A stretch of DNA of 13,791 nucleotides from Plastoroseomonas sp036499545 (GTDB lineage Bacteria > Pseudomonadota > Alphaproteobacteria > Acetobacterales > Acetobacteraceae). Each line of letters starts with the position of its first letter. The stretch's first letter is position 1. Position numbers and translations under genes: made by a program. Of the stretch, positions 1 to 6,194 are shown piece by piece. The notes under the pieces were generated by a model, which saw only the letters and a program-made list of their open reading frames with translations, was not told where the DNA came from and ran no database searches. The stretch spans positions 1-13,791 of the forward strand of contig DASYDR010000194.1 of NCBI GenBank assembly GCA_036499545.1, written 5' to 3'.

Positions 1-1
1 G

Positions 2-769
2 TGGTGGCTGCGGCGCGCGGTGCCGGAAAGCCCGCGCTGGCTCGCCTCTCGCGGCCGGCTCGAGGAAGCGGATCGCATCACCACCGCGCTGGAACAACGG
101 GTGCGGGCGCAATATGGCCGGGACCTGCCGCCGCCCTTGCCGCCGGCGCCGCCGCCGGTGCGCGGCCGCTTCATGGACATCTTCGGCGGCATCTATCGCA
201 ACCGCACGATCATGCTGGTGATTTTCAACATCTTCCAGACGGTCGGCTTCTACGGCTTCGCCAACTGGGTCCCGACCCTGCTGATCAGCCAGGGCATCGA
301 TGTCACCCGCAGCCTGGAATACACTTTCATCATCGCGATCGCCTCGCCTTTCGGACCGCTGCTCGGCTACCTGATGGCGGACAGCTTCGAACGGAAATGG
401 CAGATCGTCGCCGCGGCCGCCGGCATCGGCATCTTCGGCCTGGGCTTCGCCTATGTGCGCGACACCACCCTGCTGATCGGCTTCGGCGTGCTGCTGACAC
501 TGTCGAGCAACCTGCTCTCCTTCGCGTTCCACGCCTATCAGCCGGAACTGTACCCGACCCGCATCCGCGCCATGGCGGTGGGCTTCGTCTATTCCTGGAG
601 CCGGCTGTCCGCGGTGTTCACCGCCTTCGTGATCGCCTTCTTCCTCGGCCATTTCGGCACGATGGGCGTCTTCGCCCTGATCGCGGGCAGCATGCTGATC
701 GTCGTGCTGGCGGTCGCCCTGATGGGGCCGCGCACGCGCGACCTGCCGCTGGAGCGGATCTCGCATTGA
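2..769 (+). CDS. MFS metabolite:H+ symporter, C-terminal half (5' end outside window)
   Basis: This is the C-terminal part of a major facilitator superfamily permease of the sugar/aromatic-acid symporter type, acting in the inner membrane. The frame is open from base 2 and already encodes protein before the first possible internal start, so the true start lies upstream of the window. It begins in the central cytoplasmic loop with the hallmark PESPRWL motif followed by a charged helix (RGRLEEADR). Six hydrophobic segments follow, matching TM7 to TM12, and the HAYQPELYPTRIRA loop before TM11 is typical of this family. It stops with TGA just before a short hairpin and converges with the PIN-domain gene. 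The substrate cannot be told from this half; aromatic acids, nicotinate-like compounds and organic acids are all possible for the family. Confidence 0.9.
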   Translation, partial: WWLRRAVPESPRWLASRGRLEEADRITTALEQRVRAQYGRDLPPPLPPAPPPVRGRFMDIFGGIYRNRTIMLVIFNIFQTVGFYGFANWVPTLLISQGIDVTRSLEYTFIIAIASPFGPLLGYLMADSFERKWQIVAAAAGIGIFGLGFAYVRDTTLLIGFGVLLTLSSNLLSFAFHAYQPELYPTRIRAMAVGFVYSWSRLSAVFTAFVIAFFLGHFGTMGVFALIAGSMLIVVLAVALMGPRTRDLPLERISH

Positions 770-772
770 GAG

Positions 773-790
773 CATGCCGGACCTGGCATG
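773..790. terminator. Hairpin between convergent genes, possible bidirectional terminator
   Basis: CATGCC (773-778) and GGCATG (785-790) form a perfect 6-bp inverted repeat around a 6-base loop, extendable by a G-U pair. It fills the 24-base gap between the MFS stop and the PIN stop, where a bidirectional terminator would sit. There is no run of T on either side, so intrinsic termination is uncertain. Confidence 0.4.
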
Positions 791-793
791 TAA

Positions 794-1201
794 TCAAGCT
801 TCCATTCTGCCGATCATGTCGAGAAACTGCGCAGGGCGCAGCACCCGGATCCCGCGCCAGGGATCCAGCGTCAGCAGATCCGCATCACCCGAAATGACGA
901 CGGCTGCGCCGGCCGCGAGCGCCAGTTCGAGATAGCAATTATCCTTGGCGTCCCGGCAATCCACCACCTTCTCCTTGGGTTCGACCCAAAGCGCGGCGGC
1001 CGCCAGCAGTTCCAGGATCTCTTGCCGCCGATCCGCCGTAAGGACCCGGGCAAACTTCGGTCTGGTCAGGACTTCGGCGATTTCCCGGTGAACCGCTTCC
1101 GACAGGGCGATGCACCCCTTTCGCCGCGCCGCCACCACGGCGCGTCGCGGCACACCATCCGGGCTCAGTGCGGCGGAGACGACTGTATTCGCATCGATCA
1201 C
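794..1201 (-). CDS. PIN-domain ribonuclease, probable toxin of a type II TA pair
   Basis: This 135-residue protein matches the PIN_3/COG1569 type of putative toxin, a Mg2+-dependent RNase fold. The expected acidic residues are present: D3 in IDAN, E40/E43 in the REIAEVLTRPKF segment, D84 and D87 in DAKDN, and D106/D108 in SGDADLL. The IDAN start, the RPKF helix and the SGDADLL strand are typical of the subfamily. It lies directly downstream of a small antitoxin-like gene, which supports a toxin role. The listed start is GTG at 1201. An in-frame CTG at 1213 overlaps the antitoxin stop (CTGA) and would add four residues (MSIY), restoring a complete first beta strand, so the true start is uncertain. 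No experimental target can be inferred. Confidence 0.85.
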   Translation of the reverse strand: MIDANTVVSAALSPDGVPRRAVVAARRKGCIALSEAVHREIAEVLTRPKFARVLTADRRQEILELLAAAALWVEPKEKVVDCRDAKDNCYLELALAAGAAVVISGDADLLTLDPWRGIRVLRPAQFLDMIGRMEA

Positions 1202-1209
1202 GTAGATGC

Positions 1210-1446
1210 TCAGCCGCGCCGCTCCGCGTTGTGAGCAGTGAGTTCGGCGGCGATATCCGCCTCGGTCAGGCCGGCTTCCCGCGCTTCGGTAGCCGTACGC
1301 TCCAGGAGTGTGCTCAGGGGATCATCGGCGCCTGGCCGGACCAGTCGATCGATGAGGCGCCCCACCGCCTCCCGGCGGCGCGCGTCCGATAAGGCGGCCG
1401 CAGTTGCTTCTTCGACGGGGATCTCGACCTTCGCTATCTGATTCAC
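1210..1446 (-). CDS. Small antitoxin-like protein paired with the PIN toxin
   Basis: This 78-residue acidic/helical protein precedes the PIN gene and probably neutralises it and autoregulates the pair. The C-terminal segment (GLTEADIAAELTAHNAERR) resembles tails seen in small antitoxins encoded next to COG1569 PIN toxins. I do not recognise a named DNA-binding fold in its N-terminus (KVEIPVEEATAAALSD). The GTG at 1446 is preferred because GGGAG lies seven bases upstream. An ATG at 1473 in the same frame would place the palindromic leader inside the gene and has no better ribosome binding site. Its stop codon overlaps a possible CTG start of the toxin, so translation is probably coupled. The antitoxin role rests on position and size. 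Confidence 0.7.
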   Translation of the reverse strand: MNQIAKVEIPVEEATAAALSDARRREAVGRLIDRLVRPGADDPLSTLLERTATEAREAGLTEADIAAELTAHNAERRG

Positions 1447-1455
1447 GCTCGGACT

Positions 1456-1500
1456 CCCGATCGGGCAGTGCACTTTAGCAGATGCCGATCGGGAAATCAG
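1456..1500 (-). promoter_or_regulatory. Putative promoter and twin-palindrome operator of the TA pair
   Basis: On the minus strand a CTGATT box (1500-1495) and a TAAAGT box (1477-1472) are 17 bases apart, a plausible sigma70-like promoter. The palindrome CCCGATCGGG lies at 1456-1465, overlapping the ribosome binding site of the antitoxin. A second copy, CCGATCGGG, lies at 1485-1493 inside the promoter spacer. Two copies of one palindrome bracketing a -10 box is the usual layout for TA autorepression. The boxes and repeats are seen; the regulator binding them is inferred. Confidence 0.4.
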
Positions 1501-1552
1501 CCGGTCGTCAGCCTCGTCGGATCGATTTCGTACCGAGGCCGAGCACTTCCGC

Positions 1553-2926
1553 TTACTCCGCCGCGCGCGTCAGCGGCGAACCGCCCAGCAGCGGCACCGC
1601 GCCCGGCAGGTCGGCGCCGTGCCAGAGCTGGGTCAGCACCGCCTTGGCTGCCGCGTCGCCCACCGCCGGCGCGCTCAGCTCCATGAACTTGTCCGACAGG
1701 TCGTCATCCGACAGCGGCGCATCGGGGTCGCCCTTGCGGGTCGGCTGGTGGCGGGTCAGCACGCGGCCATCGGCCAGGGTGATCGCCACCTTGGCGCTGC
1801 GCGCATCCGGGAAGGCGGCCTCGCATTCGGGATCGATCGCGACGGTCACCTTCGGCATCAAGGCGCGGATCGCCGGATCGGCCAGCCGCTCCGGCTCGAA
1901 GGCCGATAGCCGCACGCCGCCATGCAGCAGCATGGTCGCGACCGTGAACTGGGTCGAGAAGCGGCAATCCTGTTCGGTCCGTGCAGTCGGCCGGTCGCAG
2001 ACATCCTTGGTGGCGCGGTAGCCGCCGACCGTGACGCCGGTCACCTCGTTCGCCTTGAAGCCGGCTTCCCGCTGCAGGTCGCGCACCGCGTCCAGCGCCG
2101 CGAAGATATGCCCGCAGCAGCCATGGTTCTTGAAGGTCATGTCGGTGATCGCGAAGGGCTTGCCGATATTGGCCAGCGCCTTCTCCCACTTGCCGGTATC
2201 CTCGCTGGTGGCGGCGGCGAAGCCGGCCGGCCCGTGCAGCACGTCCAGCGCGCCGGTCATGCCATGCGCCGCGGCCATCGCCGCCATCGCGCCGGCTTCG
2301 GCGGCGTGGCCCGGATGCAGCGGCTTGCTCATGCCCTCGCCACGGAAGGCCTGCTGCAGCCCGCTCGCCATGGTGGCGGCGGTCGCGATGGCGTGCGCGG
2401 TGCGTTCGGCATCGGAGCCGAGCAGGATGGACACCGCGGCGGCGGCGCCGAAATTCCCGATCGTGCCGGTGGTGTGCCAGTAGCGGTAATGGCTGGGCTG
2501 CACCGCGACGCCGATACGGGCGCCGACCTCATAGCCGCCGGCCAGCGCACGCAGCAGGCTCGGCATGCCGGTGCGCTTGGACTGCGCCATGGCGAGCGCC
2601 GCGGCGATGGTCGGGCAGCCCGGGTGATAGATCGCATAGCGGTAGATATCGTCGAATTCGACGGTGTGGCTGGCGGTCCCGTTGATCAGCGCCGCATGCC
2701 GCACCGGCACGCGCTTGCCGGTGACGTAGCAGACCGCGCCGCCGCCGCCGCGCGTCTCATCTTCCAGCGCCGACGCCAGCAGCGTGGCGGGCGGGCGGGA
2801 CGCGCCGGACAGCACATTGGCGAACCAGTCGACCAGGGCGCGGCGGGCGTGGTGCTCGATCTCGGGCGTCAGCGCGGCGTCGTGCCAGCTCGCGGCGTGT
2901 TCGGCCAGGACGAGAAGCGGGTTCAT
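1553..2926 (-). CDS. MmgE/PrpD family protein (2-methylcitrate dehydratase-like)
   Basis: This 457-residue protein has the length and layout of the MmgE/PrpD family, whose known members include 2-methylcitrate dehydratase, aconitate decarboxylase (CAD) and several enzymes of unknown substrate. Seen features are an all-helical N-terminal domain with the ALVDWFANVLSGA and NGTASHTVEFDD motifs, the central LHPGHAAEAGAMAA segment, and the FKNHGCCGHIFAALDAV stretch leading into the smaller C-terminal domain. It is the last gene of a five-gene operon. Its ATG is 3 bases from the dehydrogenase stop, and GGAGG nine bases upstream lies within the end of that gene, so translation is likely coupled. No methylcitrate cycle genes (prpB, prpC) are nearby, so it probably acts on another carboxylate made or imported by this operon. 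Reaction type (hydration, isomerisation or decarboxylation) is not determinable. Confidence 0.9.
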   Translation of the reverse strand: MNPLLVLAEHAASWHDAALTPEIEHHARRALVDWFANVLSGASRPPATLLASALEDETRGGGGAVCYVTGKRVPVRHAALINGTASHTVEFDDIYRYAIYHPGCPTIAAALAMAQSKRTGMPSLLRALAGGYEVGARIGVAVQPSHYRYWHTTGTIGNFGAAAAVSILLGSDAERTAHAIATAATMASGLQQAFRGEGMSKPLHPGHAAEAGAMAAMAAAHGMTGALDVLHGPAGFAAATSEDTGKWEKALANIGKPFAITDMTFKNHGCCGHIFAALDAVRDLQREAGFKANEVTGVTVGGYRATKDVCDRPTARTEQDCRFSTQFTVATMLLHGGVRLSAFEPERLADPAIRALMPKVTVAIDPECEAAFPDARSAKVAITLADGRVLTRHQPTRKGDPDAPLSDDDLSDKFMELSAPAVGDAAAKAVLTQLWHGADLPGAVPLLGGSPLTRAAE

Positions 2927-2929
2927 GCT

Positions 2930-3898
2930 TCAGTTCCTCCGCGGCAGGACTTCAGGGTTCACGACACTATCCGGATCGAGGCGGCCAGCGAAGCATTCCA
3001 GCACGCTCTCCGCGCAACTCATCGCCATCCGGCGCATGCTTTCCGCCGTGCTCGCGGCCGCGTGCGGCGTCAGGATGACATTCGGCAGCTGGGTCAGCGC
3101 GGTCTGCGCCTGCACCGGCTCCTCATAGAAGACGTCGAGGCCGGCGGCGCCGACCTGGCCCGACTTCAGCGCGGCGGCCAGCGCGTCCTCCACCACCAGC
3201 GTGCCGCGGGCGGTGTTGATCAGGAAGGCACCGCGCTTCATCTTCGCCAGGAAGGCGGCATCGACCATGTTGCGCGTCTCGGCGTTGGACGGCAGGTGCA
3301 GGGTCACCACATCGGCCGACGCCAGCGCTTCGTCGATGTCGTCGACCGGCGTATGGCCCAGGCCGCGGATGGTGTTGCGCGGCACCTTCGGGTCGCTGAC
3401 CAGGATCTTCATGTCGAAGGCAGCGGCCCGCTTCGCGACGCGGGTGCCGATGCGGCCGAAGCCGATGATCAGCAGGGTGCGGCCGGCGAGATCGAAGGTC
3501 GGCAGTTCCGGCACCGCGCCCCAGATGGGCTTGCGCATATTCGCGTCATAGCCGGTGGTGCGGCGCGCGACGGAGAGCATCAGCATCATCGCGTGCTCCG
3601 CGACGCTGACGGCATTGGCTTCCGGCGTGATGGTCAGCGGGATGCCGCGCTCGTTCAGTGCCGGCACGTCGACGGCGTCGTAGCCGACGCCATGCCGCGC
3701 CACGAGGCGCAGGTTCGGCGCGGCGGCGATCACCTCCCGCGTGATCGGCGTCAGGCGGACGATGATCGCCTCTGCCTTCGGCAGCGCCGCGGCGCGGGCT
3801 TCGGGGGTGTCATCGGGGATCTCGACGGTGCAGCCGGCGTCGCGCAGCGCCTGGATGGCATCGGGGTGGATCGGTCGCATGCAGACGACGTGCGGCAT
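2930..3898 (-). CDS. D-isomer-specific 2-hydroxyacid dehydrogenase (SerA-like)
   Basis: This 322-residue NAD(P)-dependent enzyme should interconvert a 2-hydroxyacid and a 2-oxoacid in the cytoplasm. The split substrate domain contains RHGVGYDAVD (about residues 68-77). The Rossmann motif GFGRIG is at 146-151. The catalytic triad is visible: R231 in NTARG, E259/E260 in YEEP and H279 in TPHAA. There is no ACT or other C-terminal regulatory domain, so it is the short form rather than full-length phosphoglycerate dehydrogenase. AGGAA nine bases before the ATG supports the start. It sits between a periplasmic receptor gene and an MmgE/PrpD gene in one operon, so its substrate is probably the imported acid or a product of it. 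(S)-sulfolactate dehydrogenase SlcC is one known relative; specificity here is unknown. Confidence 0.92.
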   Translation of the reverse strand: MPHVVCMRPIHPDAIQALRDAGCTVEIPDDTPEARAAALPKAEAIIVRLTPITREVIAAAPNLRLVARHGVGYDAVDVPALNERGIPLTITPEANAVSVAEHAMMLMLSVARRTTGYDANMRKPIWGAVPELPTFDLAGRTLLIIGFGRIGTRVAKRAAAFDMKILVSDPKVPRNTIRGLGHTPVDDIDEALASADVVTLHLPSNAETRNMVDAAFLAKMKRGAFLINTARGTLVVEDALAAALKSGQVGAAGLDVFYEEPVQAQTALTQLPNVILTPHAAASTAESMRRMAMSCAESVLECFAGRLDPDSVVNPEVLPRRN

Positions 3899-3919
3899 AA
3901 TCTGAGGTTCCTGATGGTA

Positions 3920-4906
3920 CTATTCGGCGCTGGCGCCGGAGATCCGCACGAGTTCGGCCCATTTCGGGATCTCGGCGGCGATGAAACGGGCGAATTCCTC
4001 GGGGCCGCTGCCAACCGGCTCGCTGCCCTGCTGCGCCAGGCGGTCGCGCATCTCCGCGGTGCGCAGCGCGGCCTGGGTTTCCTGGGCGTAGCGGCGCACG
4101 GCATCGGGCGGCGTGCCGGCCGGTGCCAGCAACCCGTTCCACAACGCGACCTCATAGCCTGGCAGCGTCTCGGCCATGGTGGGCGTCTGCGGCAGCAGGG
4201 GGGAACGGCGGGTGGTGGTGATCGCCAGCGCGCGCAGCCGGCCGCTGCGCACATGCTCGATCACCTCGACCAGCGGGCTCGCCATGAACTGGATCTTGGC
4301 GCCGATCAGGTCGGTCACCGCCGGGGCGCCGCCGCGATAGGGCACATGCTGCACATCGATGCCGGCCTTGGCCGCGAACAGCGCGGCCGCCAGATGCTGG
4401 GAGGTGCCGGGGCCGGCGCTGCCGTAGTTCAGCGTGCCGGGCCGCGCCTTGGCCAGCGCGATCAGCTCCGCCGGTGTGTGCGCCGGCACGTCCGGATGCA
4501 CGACGAACAGATTAGGGATGAAGGCGACCTGGCTGATCGGCGCGAAGTCGCGCAGCGGATCGAAAGGCAGGTTGCGGTAGAGCGCCGGGTTGGTGGCATG
4601 GGTGGAACTGGTGGAGAACAGCAGCGTGTGCCCATCGGGCGCGGCGCGGGCCACCACCTCGGCGCCGATATTGCCGCCGGCGCCGGCCCGGTTCTCCACC
4701 ACCACGGATTGGCCCATCCGCTGGGTCAGCGCCTCCGCCACCAGCCGGGCGGTGAGGTCGGAACTGCCGCCGGCCGCGAAGGGCACGATCATGCGCACCG
4801 GGCGCTGCGGTGCCCAGTCACCCTCGCGGCAGGTACGGCAGGAAGGCTGCGCGAGGGCAGGGAAGGGAGCGGCCGCCAGGGCCGCCAGAAGACCACGACG
4901 ACGCAT
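3920..4906 (-). CDS. Bug/TctC-family periplasmic solute receptor
   Basis: This 328-residue protein is a tripartite tricarboxylate transporter receptor of the Bug family, which captures carboxylates in the periplasm. A signal peptide is visible (RRR, then a hydrophobic run, with likely cleavage after ALA at residue 19). The family signature IVPFAAGGSSD, the VENRAGAGGNIG segment, the PDGHTLLF strand and the PYRGGAPAVTDL loop are all present. GGGAG six bases before the ATG supports the start. The membrane partners TctA and TctB are not in the window, so it must work with subunits encoded elsewhere or act as an orphan sensor-type receptor, as many Bug proteins do. An unusual CRTC cysteine pair follows the cleavage site. 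The operon suggests a hydroxy- or oxo-acid ligand, but Bug ligands cannot be predicted from sequence by eye. Confidence 0.93.
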   Translation of the reverse strand: MRRRGLLAALAAAPFPALAQPSCRTCREGDWAPQRPVRMIVPFAAGGSSDLTARLVAEALTQRMGQSVVVENRAGAGGNIGAEVVARAAPDGHTLLFSTSSTHATNPALYRNLPFDPLRDFAPISQVAFIPNLFVVHPDVPAHTPAELIALAKARPGTLNYGSAGPGTSQHLAAALFAAKAGIDVQHVPYRGGAPAVTDLIGAKIQFMASPLVEVIEHVRSGRLRALAITTTRRSPLLPQTPTMAETLPGYEVALWNGLLAPAGTPPDAVRRYAQETQAALRTAEMRDRLAQQGSEPVGSGPEEFARFIAAEIPKWAELVRISGASAE

Positions 4907-4939
4907 CGGACGCTCCCTTTCGTTCCGCTTCCCGCGGCT

Positions 4940-5545
4940 TCAGGCCAGGTGGGCGGCCGGGCCCATGACCGCTTCACGCATGCGCGCCTGCAGGAAGGCG
5001 CCTTCGCGCGGCGGCAGCACCAGCGGCAGGCTGCTCTCGTCGATCTTGGCCAGCGCGAAGAGCGGCCCGCCGCCGGCATGGATCGCCGCGCGCAGGCCCG
5101 GCACCTCCTCCGGCTTCGTCACCAGCATGGTGCGGGCGATGCCGGCGGCGCGGGCCATGCCCACCAGGTCGACGCCGTGCTTGGTCGCCGTCTCCTGCAT
5201 GCCGGTCTCGCCGTAATGCTCGTTGTCCTGCACCAGGATGGACAGGTTGGCCGGGCGCTGCACCGCGATGGTGGCGAGCGCGCCGACGCCCATCAGCATC
5301 TCGCCGTCGCCGGTGATGACCAGGACCTTGCGGGAGGGCTGCGCGAGCGCGAGGCCGAGGCCGATCATCGCCGCCCCGCCCATGCCGCCCCAGAGCGGCA
5401 GGTTCTCCGCGCAATCACCGACCGCGGTGATGTCCCAGGCCGGGGCGCCGAGCCCCGCGATGACCAGCATGCCGCCGCGATCCTCGAGGACCGCCTTGAC
5501 CAGTTCGCGCCGGTGCAGCTTGCCGGATGTGCCGAGTGCGACCAT
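4940..5545 (-). CDS. ThDP-dependent decarboxylase, PP-domain (beta) subunit
   Basis: This 201-residue protein corresponds to the C-terminal pyrophosphate-binding domain of thiamine diphosphate enzymes, encoded as a separate subunit as in sulfopyruvate decarboxylase ComE or split phosphonopyruvate decarboxylases. The ThDP/Mg2+ motif is clear: GDGEMLMG at 79-86, with the matching Asn at N108 in QDNEHYGETG. The GGMGGAAMIGLGLAL helix before it is also typical. The start follows the alpha subunit stop by four bases, with GAGG just upstream, so the two are co-translated and almost certainly form one enzyme. Expected chemistry is decarboxylation of a 2-oxoacid to an aldehyde, or a carboligation. A dehydrogenase yielding 2-oxoacids lies downstream in the same operon. 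The exact substrate is not identifiable. Confidence 0.88.
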   Translation of the reverse strand: MVALGTSGKLHRRELVKAVLEDRGGMLVIAGLGAPAWDITAVGDCAENLPLWGGMGGAAMIGLGLALAQPSRKVLVITGDGEMLMGVGALATIAVQRPANLSILVQDNEHYGETGMQETATKHGVDLVGMARAAGIARTMLVTKPEEVPGLRAAIHAGGGPLFALAKIDESSLPLVLPPREGAFLQARMREAVMGPAAHLA

Positions 5546-5549
5546 GGCC

Positions 5550-6101
5550 TCAGTCCTTTCCGAAGGTCTTGGCGCCGAGCAGGCGCTGGCCGAGCAGCGT
5601 CGCGGTCGGGCGGAAGGTGTTGAACGCCATGCGGATGGTGGCGTCCACGGTGGCCACCACGTCCTCGGCCCGGTCGGCGCGCTTGACCAGGGTGCCCATC
5701 GCCTCCAGTACCGTCTGGGTGGCGTCGCCCATGGCGATCTGGGCCGGGTTGAATTCCCCGAAATCGCCGCGCATCGTCACGATCATCGGCATCGGTGTGC
5801 GATGGATGGCCGAGAGCGACAGCATGTTGATGCAGTTGCCGACGCCGGAGGACTGCATGAGCAGCACGCCGCGATCGCCGCCGAGCCAGGCGCCGGCGAG
5901 CATCGCGATGCCCTCCTCCTCGGTCGTCAGGGTCACGACCGTCATCTCGTTATCGGCCAGGCAGCGGCGGATCAGCCGGGAATGACCGGCATCCGGTACC
6001 AGCGCCACCTGGCGGATATTGTGGAGCTTGAGCAGGTCGTAGATCCGGTCGGGCCAGTCCGCGGCCACGCCCGGACGCGCCTCAATAGTGTCTCGGTCCA
6101 T
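5550..6101 (-). CDS. ThDP-dependent decarboxylase, Pyr-domain (alpha) subunit
   Basis: This 183-residue protein is the N-terminal pyrimidine-binding domain of a ThDP enzyme, resembling sulfopyruvate decarboxylase ComD or the first half of phosphonopyruvate decarboxylase. The segment TLTTEEEGIAMLAGAWLGG (about 57-75) carries the conserved glutamate (one of E61-E63) that activates the cofactor. QSSGVGNCINML and the MPMIVTMRGDFGE strand-loop are also family features. The ATG at 6101 is chosen because GAGG lies six bases upstream and the family-like sequence begins soon after. The reading frame stays open far upstream, but that part is antisense to eutB and has no domain character. It is the first gene of the operon and faces eutB across a 93-base divergent promoter region. 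Confidence 0.88.
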   Translation of the reverse strand: MDRDTIEARPGVAADWPDRIYDLLKLHNIRQVALVPDAGHSRLIRRCLADNEMTVVTLTTEEEGIAMLAGAWLGGDRGVLLMQSSGVGNCINMLSLSAIHRTPMPMIVTMRGDFGEFNPAQIAMGDATQTVLEAMGTLVKRADRAEDVVATVDATIRMAFNTFRPTATLLGQRLLGAKTFGKD

Positions 6102-6123
6102 GGTTTCCTCACTTCGCGGCCGG

Positions 6124-6152
6124 AGCATCGGCCGGGACGGGGATGCTGGCAA
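6124..6152 (-). promoter_or_regulatory. Putative promoter and inverted repeat between the ThDP operon and eutB
   Basis: On the minus strand TTGCCA (6152-6147) and GATGCT (6129-6124) are separated by 17 bases and fit a sigma70-like promoter, with a start site about 15 bases before the alpha-subunit ATG. An inverted repeat AGCATC (6124-6129) / GATGCT (6142-6147) with a 12-base spacer covers the -10 and touches the -35, so it could be an operator. The repeat is exact; promoter and operator function are inferred. No regulator gene is adjacent. Confidence 0.35.
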
Positions 6153-6194
6153 GCCGGGCCGGACCGGGCCATTCTGTGCTTGCCTGGGGGTCGC

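Noticed and set aside
1553..2926. Assignment of the MmgE/PrpD gene as prpD of the methylcitrate cycle.
   Set aside because: prpB, prpC and acnD are absent and the operon partners are unrelated to propionate use, so only the family name is justified.
1922..5623. A 1233-codon open frame on the plus strand.
   Set aside because: It is fully antisense to the five-gene operon, rich in Arg/Gly/His/Ala without domains or repeats, and is explained by stop-codon scarcity in GC-rich DNA opposite real genes.
6154..6170. Direct repeat CCGGGCC-GGA-CCGGGCC before eutB.
   Set aside because: Short G/C-only repeats are expected by chance at this base composition, and it shows no further copies or symmetry with the promoter boxes.
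6102..6194. A cobalamin riboswitch before the B12-dependent eutB.
   Set aside because: The whole intergenic region is 93 bases and contains no B12-box-like sequence; a cobalamin riboswitch needs about twice that length.
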